Positions 9,946 to 31,758 of a stretch of 60,000 nt of DNA are shown one piece after another. The position numbers and the translations under genes were made by a program. The notes beneath the pieces are model-generated. The model was not told the DNA's origin, did no database searches, and saw only the letters and a list, made by a program, of their open reading frames with translations. How positions within the stretch are numbered: position 1 is the first letter of the stretch; every line of letters begins with the position of its first letter. The DNA is from Lineus longissimus (Eukaryota; Nemertea; Pilidiophora; Heteronemertea; Lineidae), in contig NC_088315.1 of assembly GCF_910592395.1 (NCBI RefSeq), positions 6,390,501-6,450,500 on the forward strand, written 5' to 3'.

Positions 9946-11498
9946 TTTTCTTTTTTTCTTAATGTTTTATTTTGATAATGCGTTTCTTTTCCCTTGTTAT
10001 TTAGATTTTAGATATTTGAGTTATGCTGCCTGCAACATACCTAAAGAAAGGACCATAACAATAGCCCATCTCCAAGATCCAAAGGATAGTCCTTCAGATA
10101 TCATAATTGAGTATGAATATGCAATGAGACTTGTCTCATGTGAATGGTCTTCCTCCAGTATGAATATGTTTCTCAACCTTCAAAGGGTCCTTTAGCTATA
10201 CAAGACAACATTACACTTGCGTTCCACATGGGCGATACAAGACAACTGATTTGGTTGTACCATGGTAATCATCTCGCAAGGACGGACAATGGGACAACCA
10301 ACCTCTGTCAGCTGGTTATCTGATCTCACGAGACTGGCATTACCCAATATCTTCCTGACAACTCTTTAAGTACAACTTGAGTACTATTTGGTACCACAGT
10401 CATCTTAGAAGACTGGTGAATCCTCCCAAAGTCCTTTCTCTTTTGCAGAACGTGCCACCAAAAAGACATCAATATATACATAAAAATCAATCAATCTGTC
10501 TGCAGTGTAATTTTGGAAAGAAGCCCTCAAATTCGTTGTCAGTCCTCGTCTGATTTTTAGCCGTAGCAGCCAATAGCTGGTCTCAAATCATCCACAACAA
10601 TCAACAGAACATTGGGTTTCTGGGAATGTGCGAGACCTGAAACAAATGCCAACACAACCGAGATGAAAGTGGATACAGAATTGTGACAAAGATACTGATG
10701 ATAACATCACACATGCCAATGTCCAGAGTATTTAATTGTGCTGGCTCCTCAATTAGAAATTACTCGAAGAGAAAGTTGTCCAAGAGACATCTCCAATAAT
10801 CATATGGACAGTCTCATCAGTCAGTCGGTCCTAAAGACATTTCTAATAAACAATGGGGACAATCTCTTCCGAGTGGTAGTCTGTCCAATTGACCAGGACC
10901 AAGTAGGGCCTGTGGTCTGCTGGTATGACCCATATTTTGGGTATTGTGAAATTGTTATGACAAATATATTTAAAAAAACTCTTACATTAGAATATCAATT
11001 AGTGTAAGAGGTATCTATCGATAAAATCAAGATCACTTTCAGTTTGATATTTCTTGAGATGAAAACGAAAGAACATATTAGTGAAGGCGAATTAGCAAAA
11101 CCAAAATATTGATCTTTCAGAATTTAGATAGGTATGAAACTTTCGTTTCTCTGCTCAACGTATTTGAAGTAGTCGTGATCGCGTGATAGACGAACGCCTG
11201 CTGACCTAATACTCGTAGCACAGTGATATATGCATATCTTTGCTAATTTTGACTATTTAGCTATACAGCCATGTGGTCTTATTTTAATTACCATATACAT
11301 GTAACTTTCTTTAAAAAATATTTTTGTATGTGTTGTATTTGTATATATGTACTGCTATACTGTCTTATCCGTTGATAGTTGTGCAATAAATTGAATTGAA
11401 AAAAATTGAATTGTATATGCAGCATAGTTAATTAATTCTAAGATATGCATGCATGCCATAGTGACCAAATTGTTGATGTATGGGACATGAACTATAGG

Positions 11499-11602
11499 TT
11501 CTTTGTCTCTGTTACAGTATTCCTTGTTTCTGCTACATGATCTTTGTCCCTGCTACAGTGTTCTTTGTCCCTGCCACGACGTTCTTTGTTCCTGCCACGA
11601 CG
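11499..11602. repeat. Five tandem 21-bp units
   Basis: The units follow TTCTTTGTCCCTGCYACRRYG, with variants TTCCTTGTTTCTGCTACATG and similar. The spacing is regular to within one base. Confidence 0.8.
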
Positions 11603-11782
11603 TTGTTAGGTGCTGCTTCACGGTGTCCTTGTCTTCGCTCTGGGTTGTCCCTTTTTTGCGGTTAAAACCACCCATAATGAGGACGTTGTCATGGGCATAT
11701 TTTTATTCCAGATTCATCAGGCATTTAGCCAATGTCCTCATTCTGTCAATTAAGCCTCCCCGTAGGAAAAATGTGTCTCTCT

Positions 11783-11909
11783 CACCATGGTCAATCCACA
11801 ATTCACCATGCTAAACTCATAGTCAGCATTTCACCATAGTGAATTGAGACGGTGAAATATTTTACCATAGTGAGAGCATGGTAAACTCCGATTTTACCAT
11901 GGTGAATCT
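11783..11909. repeat. Palindromic CACCATGGT/TTCACCATAGTGAA cluster
   Basis: Six or so imperfect copies of a short palindrome (CACCATGGT, TTCACCATAGTGAA, TTTACCATAGTGA, TTTACCATGGTGAA) are spaced irregularly, and the region could form alternative hairpins. Confidence 0.55.
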
Positions 11910-13090
11910 GAGATCTTTTTCGTAAGGGAATATAACGGACAAAATCAACTTGTGACAAGTCCCGAAGCACGAGTCCATTAATTGGTGAGGGGGAGGACGG
12001 GGGAGGCAGTCCGATTCACTGTTTCTGGAGTGTAGGAGAGACGAGGGCGATCTACTTATACGTCCGGAGTGTACCTGCATGGGATGGGCGTTACATGTAT
12101 TGTGCCTGGTTGTGACAACCCGAATCTCCCGCATAACATGGCAATTTGACAATAGGAACAACTTTCACGTTCCTTATTCGTCCTCAGGAAGATGGCCTTA
12201 TGAGCGAAGTTTACTTCGTCCATTTGACCAAATCTGTTTCTGGTAGACTCACTGGCTGCCCATTGCGTCGTCCTAATTTGGTCTCCTTATGTTAGGATGA
12301 GGGACGAGGCCGGTCCATTACGTCCGGAGTGTAATTTTCGGCATTCATGACGTCATCACACTACCCTCCCAAACTATCCTCTGACACGTGGTAAATAAGC
12401 ATGGCGTCGGTTTGTTGAAATTTTTTGATTTACGTTTCTTTTGCGGATAAGGACACTTTTGGATGGCAAGTATGGTAGATGAAAGGTCACAGCTAATCCA
12501 TTCATCAAGTTTGATTCGTTTCTAGTTATTTCATTTTGTTGCAATACATGTATTCCGTAATGTTTTGTGCAGGTGCGCAAAAATCGTGATTGGTGCCGAC
12601 ATTTTGACAAACGCAAAAAACGAGGAAGAAACCTATCAATTTGAGGTTCCAGGATCCCACCCAAGTAACCTAAGCCAAATATGAGTGTTCTTTATGTATT
12701 TTTACTAGTGATAAACTGAATTTTAGCAATAGGGCCTACTTTGAGCATTCTTTCTTTCTCGTGAAAAACGTTCACCAAAACTCATTGGTGAGAGAACTGA
12801 ATACAATGTTGCAGCATGTTCAGTGCACATGCATTGCCAGTGACTAGACTCCCGGGGCAGTCCATTGTGTCATCCTAATTGGGTCTCCTTTGGGTGAGGA
12901 ACGATGCCGGTCCGCAGCTGCATCTGGAGTATAATAAGTATAATAAGGGTTTCTATCATAGACTAATAATCTCTGAGCTTTTGAACCTGAAAAAAACTCT
13001 GGTACATGAATAAAAAGCTGGGGGGGGGGCAGAGCCCCTGGTCTTTCAAGACAACCATGCTGATTTATCACTGTTGTGCCTTTGTCCGCC

Positions 13091-16000
13091 AACTCCCCTG
13101 GTATGTCTGGTGCTTAGAAAAGATTTGATAAAAGAAAGACATTGAACACTCCATTGGCTTTTACATACAAATGGTTTTTATTTTTGTAAAAAAATTAAAA
13201 TTGGTGGGAACATACAATAGTACAAATCAGGTGATCACACTGACTAAGATAATTTTTCATCATAAACGTACACGAGAGTGTTGACTTGTAAGAGAGAAGG
13301 GAAACATACCAAGACCAGTCCATAAAAAAGGTTATCAGAATTCCACCTTAGGTCAGTTCAAAAAATCTCTGACTTTTCAACAATTTCAGTTTCCTTTATC
13401 TCACCTTGTCAGATCTTAATATCAACAGAAGCAATAGTCCATATGAACAGGTCTTGGTCAGTTCGATAGGTTTATAGAAAGTATGTACTAGTATACTCCG
13501 ACATAATGAGTATTGCTATTGTTCAATAACCCTTCAAATCAAATATGAATTTCCACAAAATAAAGCCTTTTTGGTGCGAGTGGCACACTCAGCATACTAT
13601 CAATTGCTGGCCAAATTTTTGCATTGTAATCGATAGTGGTGCCATCTTTGAATAGCTTCAAGACTGCCATAGAGATTTGCCGCATCAGTGCATTGGATTT
13701 CATAGGTGTTATGATTTCTGTAGGTGAGGCGGTGTGGTGCAAAGGTGAAAAATTCGTTTTCGATTTTTTGGGGATTGCCACAGTCAGTTCTAAAGATTTA
13801 TTTTGGCCTTTTCATAGTCGAATTCAAAGATTTTTCCAGAAGCCCCCTCACCTACGCCTGAGACTGTACTGTGGTGATTGGATGCTGGTTCACATTTTGG
13901 TTCTATTGTGTGGGTTATATAACTGCTGCCCTGAATTAGTTAACCATAAGATTCAATTTCAAAACGAAAGCGACCTAAAATGGGCCAGATCTAAACCTGT
14001 GTTTTCACACCTTTTTGGAAAATCAGATTTGGAATAAAGAGTTAATGTTTGTGTGCATCATACATAATGCCTACTGGTATAAAGACAGGTTGGCATACGT
14101 CGAGATAAAATATACACTATCATGTACACTTATACATACGGGTTTGAATAGCACACAGGCAGTATCTACAAGGAATGCAAGAAAAGCTTGGTATCATCAT
14201 AGAATTGGTATTCCCCTAATAAACATTTTTAAAAATGTAGAAAGAGAACGAGAATAATGAAAGGGAAACAGGCAGAAGGTTAACATGCCACTCAACTGAA
14301 GAAATGCATTCCAAGGAAACTTCATAACGTTCCTAATGGGCACCACCAATAGTGTTTTGGCATTCTAATAGGGGGCACATATTTTCACTACGGTACATCA
14401 AAACCTGTGACAAACCTTGTGTCATGTCAAAGTCACAATAATGTAATACCCTAGTAACAGTCGGCGACCGGGCGTAATTTCCTGGTAGCCTATCGAATTG
14501 GCAGACCAAAAACCAGCACTTACCATTAGAAACTTACATGTACAGGAGAGGTTGTTGCAAAGCAAAATAGTTGATACAGAAACGTGCATCCCTTCTTCAT
14601 TGCACTGTCCTTTCTATTCAACACATTTCCACATGGAAGAAAACGGATTTGGCAATACCACACTGGAGAACTTTGGAGTTTGATAATACTTTCTACGGGA
14701 GACACAAGAAATAAGGGGGTTCACTTTGTATTACAAGTTATACAACAATGGTTTATAATACAGTTGAGTCAATTCCAGCAGAAGATGACAAGAGCTGAAA
14801 TGCATTCTACAATGAAAATGTACATTCAACTGTGTACATTCCAGTGCAAAATATGCATTCCACTGTAGTGTACAATCCACAGTGTAAAATGTGTACATTC
14901 CAGTGTAAAATGTGTCATTCCACAGTGTAAAATGTACATTAGAGTGTAAAATGCACACTCCACGGTGTATTAAAAATGCAATATTATTCTGGATCATATT
15001 ATGATGGAATTGACTACAATTTCTCTCTAGACTATAGTGCTATTTTTTGGCATATATACAAGAGCACAATCACAGTCCATTTCATACCAAATTTGCAAGT
15101 AATACCATGTGTTATGTACACAACCCCATGAAGTGCACAGGAAGTACTTGCAAGCTTCAGGTGAAATCAACTCTTAGTAATTATCAACATGGAAAATGCG
15201 ACAATGTTTATCAAATCAATGTAGTCTATACACTACAATTATTTCCACAACTTTTCTTTAATAATACAAAAACGGAATTTTCTGTTAACTCAAATACTCC
15301 TTTCCTATTCACCTCCGAAAAGAGGGACTTGTCGATAAAGCGTACACAATAGTTTCTGGGTGCTACTAATGTTTGTATTTGCTCAGAAATATCAAACTAG
15401 TTTGCAATCTTAGCGTACTGTAATGCTGTGAAATGTTCACAAAGCTATAAGTTCCTCATTTAATATCGTATAAAGTAACAGAAACTCGGGTTCCATTATT
15501 TACCAATACAATGCCTCCCTCCCCCACACACACTTCATTTCACCCATATTTCCTGGAACTGCATGCAGATACAAATTCAGTAAGCTACACAATATGACCA
15601 GTAAGGCCAATAAAACTTGGGTGATGAATCTTTTTCTTCAAACCAAGCTATATCCACAATTCTCTTTCAAAGAGCTCATGCTATCTTTTGAGTACATTAT
15701 TAACTAATCTCAATTTTCAATGCCCAGATGTAAATTCCCTGAAGCGGAACGTACAAAAACGCCAAACAACATTTTTCTGAATTTTATAATTACTTCATAT
15801 ACACTGTAGTCTGTATATATAATGTCTTCATTAGGTATAAACTTCCATGATCAACCCAAATGCTGTCACTTCTGGCTACACTTTCGTGGTATCTCCAACA
15901 AAATGTCCAGCATCGAACCAAGTTTTACACAAAATTGGTTGCAAATCAGTTTGAATGCCATGTCATATAAGTACATTATTAAATAAGTACATTATTAAAT

Positions 16001-16736
16001 AAGTACGATGATCTTGGATAACTTCTTTGATCGTAAAGTTCTTTAAGTCACAATGCGCTTTCGTCTGGTTGTTTAATCTCTTTGTGTCTACAGTCAATCC
16101 CTATTATAAAAGGGTTTTTACACTCAAAAGAAGAAAATATTAAGTCAGCACAATGGACTGTCAAAAAGAAGCAAAACCCTTAGGCTCCTTGTTAGGAATT
16201 ACACACAAAATGTAACTAAACAATAACTTCATATGAACTCATTGCTGTTAGCATTGTCATTTTTGGTATAATTTAGTCCCTTCCTGTTTCCACAAACTAT
16301 TGGAACAATGGATTATTGCTTTGGTTTAAAGCATGAACTAGGAATTCAAATCAGGTAGCACACATTTTCTCAGAATACCACTGATAACTGGTACTCGTAC
16401 TAGCTCCTAGTTAATCATTTGAAGAGGTCTGAAGACGCTCAAACTTTATACATGGAATTCTAAGATGCATTCACTGAAGTCAAAGTCCATATCTATCAAA
16501 AGTCTTTCAATCCCCTCTTCCAGTCATTAAAGGTACCTGGATGGCCAAACACAAAATGCAGTGTTCTCAAGTGCCACTTATAACTTGGCAGTGCAACACA
16601 TCCGAACCCTAAGGATAGGCATATAAAAACAAAACATACGAATTTGTTTCGCGTGTAATTATAAAATCTTCTGGGCTGAGTCTTCCCAGTTTGAGACAAT
16701 TGGACATTCTTCATTTCGGTAAGAACATGTCGGGTG
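13091..16736. other. Gene-free AT-rich region 3' of RBPJ
   Basis: No convincing exon on either strand. It could be a long alternative RBPJ 3' UTR: a minus-strand AATAAA lies at 13177-13182, but also at 16737-16742 close to the stop. A short direct repeat of AAGTACATTATTAAAT occurs at about 15969-16005. Confidence 0.4.
14811..14968. repeat. Degenerate tandem array, about 17-20-bp units
   Basis: Repeated variants of TGTACATTCCAGTGTAAAA run through the segment, with changes at most positions outside the ATTCCA and GTGTAAAA cores. It lies downstream of RBPJ in gene-free DNA. Confidence 0.65.
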
Positions 16737-16742
16737 TTTATT
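16737..16742 (-). terminator. AATAAA polyadenylation signal candidate for RBPJ
   Basis: Minus-strand AATAAA, about 200 bp after the RBPJ stop codon (16939-16941). It is the nearest canonical hexamer I found, which would give a short 3' UTR. Distal use of 13177-13182 cannot be excluded. Confidence 0.45.
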
Positions 16743-16938
16743 TCATTATACCAAGTCCTTAGGGTAGACTTCACTCAATCTCAGTTTTATAATCTCCATT
16801 TTATAATGTCCTCTCCATTTCACTCCATGAAGGGCATGAAAATATCAAAACTTATCAAAGAATGGAGTTAAAAGTTCACAATTTGTATAAGTCAGTCAAA
16901 ATGCTACACGATTGGAAGGATAAGTTTTTAGGATCACA

Positions 16939-24856
<7,918 letters not shown>

Positions 24857-26607
24857 TTTGGATTGAAGTTTAAACTGTTGAACAAGATACCAAATTTCAG
24901 TTCACAAACTTAAAATTTCTGAGATATCAATTTTCCAAATTAACGAAAAATTATTAAGTCCTCAATAGAATTTCTTTAATCTTGAACAGTCCCTGTCAAT
25001 TGGCAAGTTTGTCAAACTGCTAAAATGAACCTGCTCGCCGTAGCTTTATAACTCGACAACAATCATATCCATCATTAATATTTGCGGTCTTATTGTTACA
25101 TTTGTGGGTTGGGCCAAGTCGGCTGAAGTCAAAGGGGAGGTCCCAAATGTAATTTCCTTGAAACAACGATCTGATAGGTTTTTTTCTTAACACAAAAAGA
25201 ATTAATAACTTCTCTTTCCTCAAGAAGAAAATTAAATTAAATTCATATCATGAGAAATCATTTTTAAAACATCTTTTTGATAAAAAATTGTGCATCCACT
25301 ACTTGTCCCCCCTTTTCGAACTTTCTCAGACGTGCCAAAGACTTTCAATCGCTGCTAAATATGCATTGATAGAATATCAAACATCAAACGTCACATGGAC
25401 GATGAGATATTGCTGCTTTATTTTGCATGCCAAAGACAACCTCAGACACATATAATCATCTCATGGAGAGTAAAAGTGACCGAGCTGAATCAAGAAACAT
25501 GGCCTAAACAAATGAGCACTCGGTGATTGGTCCAGGGCCAGCCATGGAGTACCAAAACGAGCACTAGTTACAGGGCACCTGCAACATAATTACTTAATTA
25601 GATGTCCCAGCGGCAGGAGGCAGCGATTTATCAGGATATATATCTAGTTGAACAGTGTTCATTGTGACACATGACATCAAATTTCGCACAGTTTTTTTCA
25701 TACTCTGGCGCTGCTTTCATGGGTATTAAAAGAATCTGTGTCATTTCTCAACAAATAACATTTGTACCTACACCTTCCAGTGTTTGCTTAAGATCAGTTT
25801 CAAAAACTATCTTGCCTTTGGGCATCTGTCAAGACGTCAAAGCTAAATCTTTTGAATGACTCGGTGTCATTTCCTTTCAGTTTCCCCAAAAATTCTTGCT
25901 CAAACTGTCAATGGTTATATTCTTCTTCGGTAGCATTCATGGTATCACTTTGATAACTTCTTGAGCCACCGCCCGCCCCAAATTGAAAGGCTTTTTGTCA
26001 CCAAAGTTCAGCACAAGTTGTGGTTGGACCAACCTTTTGCTTAACCTGGTAAGAACTATCACTCTCAAACCCCATGACTCCCGAAATACTATTTTCATAG
26101 GGGAGCTATAATTATAGCTCCTCTTCCTAATGATGTGATCATCTTTTTCTATCAAAGATGTAAAATAGTTTCCCTCAGAACCTTTATGAACTAGCTACAA
26201 AAACATTTTTTTATCAGAGGGACTGAGTTTTGATAGACAATGACAAGTTGTTTTGCTTTTTTGTCTTTTTACTGGGAAACTTTTTCTTCTTATACAGGTA
26301 GTAGTCTACTGTTTCAAGAGTGAAGTCAACTGGAGATCGACTGTCCAATGGATGTGTACTGAAATTCCATTATCAACCCACTGGCTGTGCAGAAGCTGAG
26401 TCTACAAATTCCACTATTAGTTCACTCAGGGTGTAAATGGCAGTTCCACCAGAATTCCACAGGGTATAGAGTGGAGGGCCACTGGAATTCCAATGGTGAT
26501 GGTAGAGGTAAGTGGGGAGGTAAGTGGGAAGTCCAGTAGTTTCCATAGATCCTCCCTTTCCTCGCAATTAAGTAACTTGCTTAAGGTCTCTAACTGTCAT
26601 ATCTTAC

Positions 26608-26815
26608 CCATTATGATGGCGAGTATCATGCTCACTGCGAAGATGACTAAGAGGCGGTGACGGTGTGGGCATAGGACTCGGTGGTGTCTGAATTGAGGTA
26701 GCCATAGTGCTGATGCTGAGGGGACTCGTTGTTGCTAGAGTGACCATGTCGCCATTCACCTTGTCCGGTGGTGTCAGGGACCCTGGGATCATGTGACTGT
26801 GTGCGTTTCCTGATT
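26608..26815 (-). CDS. RBPJ: RBPJ internal N-terminal exon shared by isoforms A, B and possibly D
   Basis: Minus-strand acceptor TTTTCAG at its 5' edge and donor GG|GTAAGA at 26602-26607. It begins in phase 1 and ends in phase 2, the phase needed by the microexon at 24140-24166. It encodes about 69 residues: SGNAHSHMIPGSLTPPDKVN, then a Ser/Thr/Pro-rich stretch ending in HLRSEHDTRHHNG. It is mutually exclusive with exon C by position and phase. Confidence 0.85.
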
Positions 26816-29800
26816 CTGAAAAGATAGGAAAGATACTTTCTAAATCAAAAGAAATCACATGTGAAATTATTTTTTGAGAAATGTTTTTTGATGATTTGAT
26901 ATTTGATGCAGTAGCTCACATCAAGAACATACCGTCTGTTGATGTGAAAAATCAGCACCAAAGGACACATATCATATACCACTCCAAAGAGTAACAAACT
27001 GAAGGATCAAAAGTTTGTTATCAAAGCAGCAACTCAGTGTACAATGTAAACTTAACAATACAATCGGGAATAAAATCATAGCCGATAAAATATTTCAGCC
27101 ACTTCAAAACTTGATAAATGGTATTTTATTTCAAGTATCAGACAGGTGTAATTGAGCTGGTAGTGTGCGGTGGCAACCCCTCTAGGATCGATTCCGTATT
27201 GATTTCTGATTTGTCGTAAAGGTTGCGGACAGTCTTCTTTCCGTAGCAGTAAATGGTGCGGAATGAATGGTGTCCGCATTGCCCGATACGTTTGCATTTA
27301 ATCAGGGGTTTCATTTTATTGGCTGTGGCTGTTGTTGTGTAAGCATTTGCTAGGTTAACTGGCCAGCAGTTCTTCAATTCTATGATGACAGCATGACTCC
27401 GCAGCAACAATGGATTCAAACTTATAACAAATTTCTATAAATTCACTTTTCATGTTCAAGCAAATGATAGTGAAATTCCCAAGACGGCGGCCAAAAATAA
27501 AGAGAAGGAATCGTTTTATGGTTTAATGATTTTCTCTCCACAGAATGACATGCTGTGCCTGTGGCAGTGGCATCCACAATCAAAGGCTATACACCCAACA
27601 TTTCCAGAGCTCCACCATAAAATGTCCCTATCGAACAGAGCAGTGTGGGAGCGAGCAGATGCAGAGAGATAAGGTGGGCTAATGTAAATGGTGATGATGC
27701 GAAGGTGCAAGCCCAGAACAAGACTCCCCGAGTTAACCCCCAGAATTGTCCATCACCCTGCTGATTGGTAAAAATCTGCATGTTTGACCCGGGCATGGGG
27801 GGTCATTTGGCTCCCGTAGCCCCTTAAGTTTAGGATGATAGTGTTTTTTTAGTACACACAAGTCTATATGTCATTCAATTGAATGCTAGCCTTTATTGTC
27901 TGTCCTTCAAGTGCCAGTTTTACTTTTATCTAAAATATGGTACGTCAGTAATTGTAGCATAAAGTTGTCATAATTGGACATGATATTGCATGTTCTCAAA
28001 TTATGACCCAGACAAGCCGACATGAAACCAGACTTTGATAATATTTTAGATATGTTTTAATCATCAATAATGGAATCTGAACAAAATGTAATTTATTCGA
28101 TATAAATATTTTCACAATGTGTCCAACTGAACATCATTCAACCTGCAAGGTTGCAATGATAATGAATGCTGCACCAACGTTTTAAAAGAATTTGGTCAAA
28201 TGATATTACAACACAGAATTAAGCATCACCCAATTTACACTTCCAATCCAAAATGCTTCAAAAAATATTTCAGACCAGCAAACCGAGAATTGCCTGGTAC
28301 TGCACAGAGCTGTTTTTACAATTTCCCATAATGGGTGCTAAATGTTGGGAACCACGCCATGTGTTCTGGTGCATCTAGGATAAAATCCACCAATAACGGC
28401 AACCGTCAACAATTCCCATCGCAAGCCACTTGCGATGTATGGTTACATGACAGGCAAATGTGTAGGAATTCAATGTTAACGAAGTACAACAGAGATTTTA
28501 GAGCATGCTCCAGTTTAAATCAATGCTATATAGTTATGGTTGCTGTGATTTATTATAATGTATTGACATTTTGGACAAAATCATCATTTTGATCAGAAAA
28601 TGTCTTGAAAATAACGCTTCGGCTATAGAAATACGAGACTAAATTCTGAGAAGCAAGATGTTAACTTTTAAAATTTAAACAAAGGTGATTGTTTATATTT
28701 TCTGTAGACTGCATTAAGATGTGATAATTTGCCGGTAAGGGAGGTTGAGTGGTTATAAAAGGTAAATCAGAATCCAAGTATCAATTCAGGATCTATAACA
28801 CAACATCTCCTGAGATACTCAAAATATTAAAAAATTCAAGCTTTAAATAACACATTCCTTGAACTCACAAGGTTTTGAGGCATCAGATGAGATTCCAACA
28901 GAATCAGACAACCAAACTGCCCAAATTGAGGCAGGGTGAGATGTCACCATGTAATAAGTCAGACCCCTCAAGCAAACTTTCTTGAATCTTCAAACACAAA
29001 ATTAAATTGAGTTTGCTGCGTGGGTTTATTCATGCCATTAGTCATGCCAATGCATGCCAAGGGGTTTAAATCAAAAGACTTCAGAAATTACCATGAAAGT
29101 TTCAATCAAAGTGACATATTCAGTTGAGATGAACACTAAATCCAACTGATGATTCTCAAAAAAAAAATCATGCTTATACAGACTCGATCAATCAACACCT
29201 TGTGCATTATAACCATCTCGATTTTGTTCCTATTTTCTGGCACAACATGAAGGTGAATCAAACCTTATTTTCATACAGACCAGGGAAGGAAATGCATAGC
29301 CTAGGTTATTTTGATGAACATAACCAGAAGTTTTCAAACACCGCCATCATCATCAATCATTAGAATAGAAAGCAGCACAAAGCTCCACCCAAGCTGATTA
29401 ACATATCAATGTGATAAAATGAATCAAAATACAAATACCACTCGGTGGGCTGCATAAACTTCCTGTTTATGGTACCTGCGGAGATATTCCACTTGGCGCC
29501 ACCTAGCCATTGAAAGGCATACTAGCAATATGTATCAAGGAATTTTAATGCCAGTTTTAAGCACAAAGTTTAATACATTTATAATACGGAAGGTTAAATT
29601 TGTTAGAAAGTAATGTTAAGAATTTCGCTGCCCTTTGAAATTGTTTGTTTTTATATGTTTCTATCTTCTATACCAATAGAAAACATCCCCAACTCTGATC
29701 CTTTATTTCTTGAATTTTTCTGCAAATTTCAGGATTCTCAGTACATCACATAGGGTTAACAGATTTTTCCAATAATGTCAAGTGGTAAATCTAACACCAT

Positions 29801-31439
29801 ATCTGTCAAAGGATACAACGAGCAATGTTGACAAATTGTGTTGGCAAACAAAAGGTGGCTACTAAAAGTCAACATCAACAGGTGCCATAGACTGAAGTTG
29901 GCTCTTTATTAGGTCAGTCATTTTGCTCAACAAATTTATCATCTTACGTTGTGCAGGCATGAACAGTTGACTATAAAGTGGAATTCAAATCACACACAGT
30001 TTATTCATGATATTGGTTTTGAAATGTCCAAGATGTTGAGAAACGAAAATCTATGGTCACGTGTGTCTACGAGGGTATCATGTGAGACTACAGGGATGTC
30101 ATACATAGACTTTGTAAACCCTAAATGAAACCAAGGTGATACAGATTTACATGATCTACATGCACTCTCCATAGAAAAGATTTCGATTCTCTGTTTTGAC
30201 CTCTCTGTTTCGAGGATCCGCCATACTCGAGAATACAACCACTTGCCTTATCAGCTTGTGACAGAACAAACATCAGCTGCCCATTCCCACAATATGTGAA
30301 AAACATATAAATTCATAAAATTTGTATAACTTGTGAAAACATATTTAGATATTGATACAGTTTAACAGATTAATTCCAGGGAAAAATTGCTTTTTTGTCT
30401 TTTTTTCACCCCATTGAGATATTGATGCTTGGGTACAATGTCACTACAATCACCGGAAAATCATGCTCAATTTTAGCCCATAGTGTGCATTGGCAAATGT
30501 GATTCACATGCATTAAAATCAAACATCACCATAGTGGGGGCGGAAAGAGCAGTGTGAGAAAAAGGGTGGTGCCTTATTACTTCTCAAAATTCCCGGTCCA
30601 TTTCAAAGAATCGCCATTCGTTTCTCCTAGTATTTGTGCCCAAGTGTTACGGCACGAAAATACGCAACCAACTCATTCCTCATAAGCGAGTCGATGTTGA
30701 TTGCATACACAGCCCAAGACTCAATCGTATGAAGCTTTCAGAAAAATATCAACCAATAGAAGTTAAAACAAAGAAAATATTCTGAAAAATATGAACAAAT
30801 AACGCTCACTGACAGAAAATAAACATATTGAGTTTTCTCCCAGCTGGCTCGACAAGAGTTCCGGCAAGTGTGTACATTGCCACTGGCTAAACCAATTCTC
30901 ATGGAGTGCGACTTCCAATATTTTCACAAGAATATGACTGATAAACATGGAGTGATACATTGGCGATATAGTTCATCAACGGTTATCATGATGGAGTGAA
31001 TGTAAAATTAGATGCGAGGCTCAAATTCACCCATTCATTCCTCCACAAAAATTCTACTACCCAATCCATTTGAGACAGGTCAGTCACTTCTTATTCTGTC
31101 ATAGCTTAGTACCTTGCATTTTAAACTCTTTTTGGGAGCAGTGTGGAAAAAATACTGCAAAGCACCAACTGCATTTGCTTGACCACTGAAAGTCATTTGA
31201 TTTGCTATCAGCACAAATGGGAAGCAAAACTGTCACATAAATCAAATCCATTCACCTAATTCAATTGGCCAAAGGCAACAACGCGGAATCAACCATGCAA
31301 AAAATATCAGAATAACAAACATGCATGCAGCAAAACCACATTAAAAAAGAAACAATTGGTATCAACATAAAACAGCAGCAAAACACTCATCTCCAACTAA
31401 GAGAAAGACAATTACTATACTATAAAAGAAAACTATTAC

Positions 31440-31533
31440 CGTGCATGAAATGCTGAGCGAAGTCCTGAAAGACGTTGAACTCATGGTGGTGGTTCATCAT
31501 TGGTTGCTGAAGGTGGTGGTGGGTCATTGCCAT
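31440..31533 (-). CDS. RBPJ: RBPJ alternative first coding exon B
   Basis: ATG at 31533 opens a His/Gln-rich leader (MAMTHHHLQQPMMNHHHE, then FNVFQDFAQHFMH) and the exon ends CACG|GTAATA in phase 1. Joining to 26608-26815 and the common body gives 1707 nt (568 aa), an exact multiple of three. A Su(H)-type site lies 218 bp upstream at 31751. Confidence 0.8.
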
Positions 31534-31750
31534 ATTTTTATGAGAAATTACGATAACAACTTCTCACACCCCTAAATATCTGCGTCAAATTTGCCTTGTC
31601 CGAGTGAAAATATGTCCCTCCCGTGTGACCAATCCATGCAAGGAGACCAAACGCACATGATATTCTGACTAGAGACTTCTAAACTGCTCATGCTATCTCA
31701 GAGTTTATTTGATATTAATTATATGTTTACACCTGTTCGTAGCAAGAAAG

Positions 31751-31758
31751 TTCCCACG
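31751..31758 (-). promoter_or_regulatory. Su(H)/RBPJ consensus site upstream of exon 1B
   Basis: TTCCCACG on the plus strand, CGTGGGAA on the minus strand, 218 bp upstream of the exon 1B ATG. It is the only other exact CGTGGGAA I found in the window. Confidence 0.5.

Larger units (their letters stand above)
9975..13090. other. Region without a supported gene; repeat remnants
   Basis: No exon with family similarity was found. It holds the 21-bp array at 11499-11602, CACCATGGT palindromic repeats at 11783-11909, and two related blocks at about 12253-12330 and 12855-12935 (both with CCTAATT(T/G)GGTCTCCTT then GCCGGTCC). A CRE core TGACGTCA lies at 12348-12355. AATAAATTGAATTGAAAAAAATTGAATTG-like sequence near 11386-11415 resembles the 3' tail of a LINE. 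The open frames here look random. Confidence 0.5.

Noticed and set aside
11386-11415. LINE retrotransposon
   Set aside because: Only a 3'-tail-like AATAAATTGAATTG motif is present; no reverse transcriptase or endonuclease frame was found nearby, so I mention it only as a possible remnant.
12589-12647. Small basic exon after a TTTTGTGCAG acceptor (VRKNRDWCRHFDKRKKRGRN)
   Set aside because: Short, ends at an immediate stop, no upstream exon in phase and no recognisable family.
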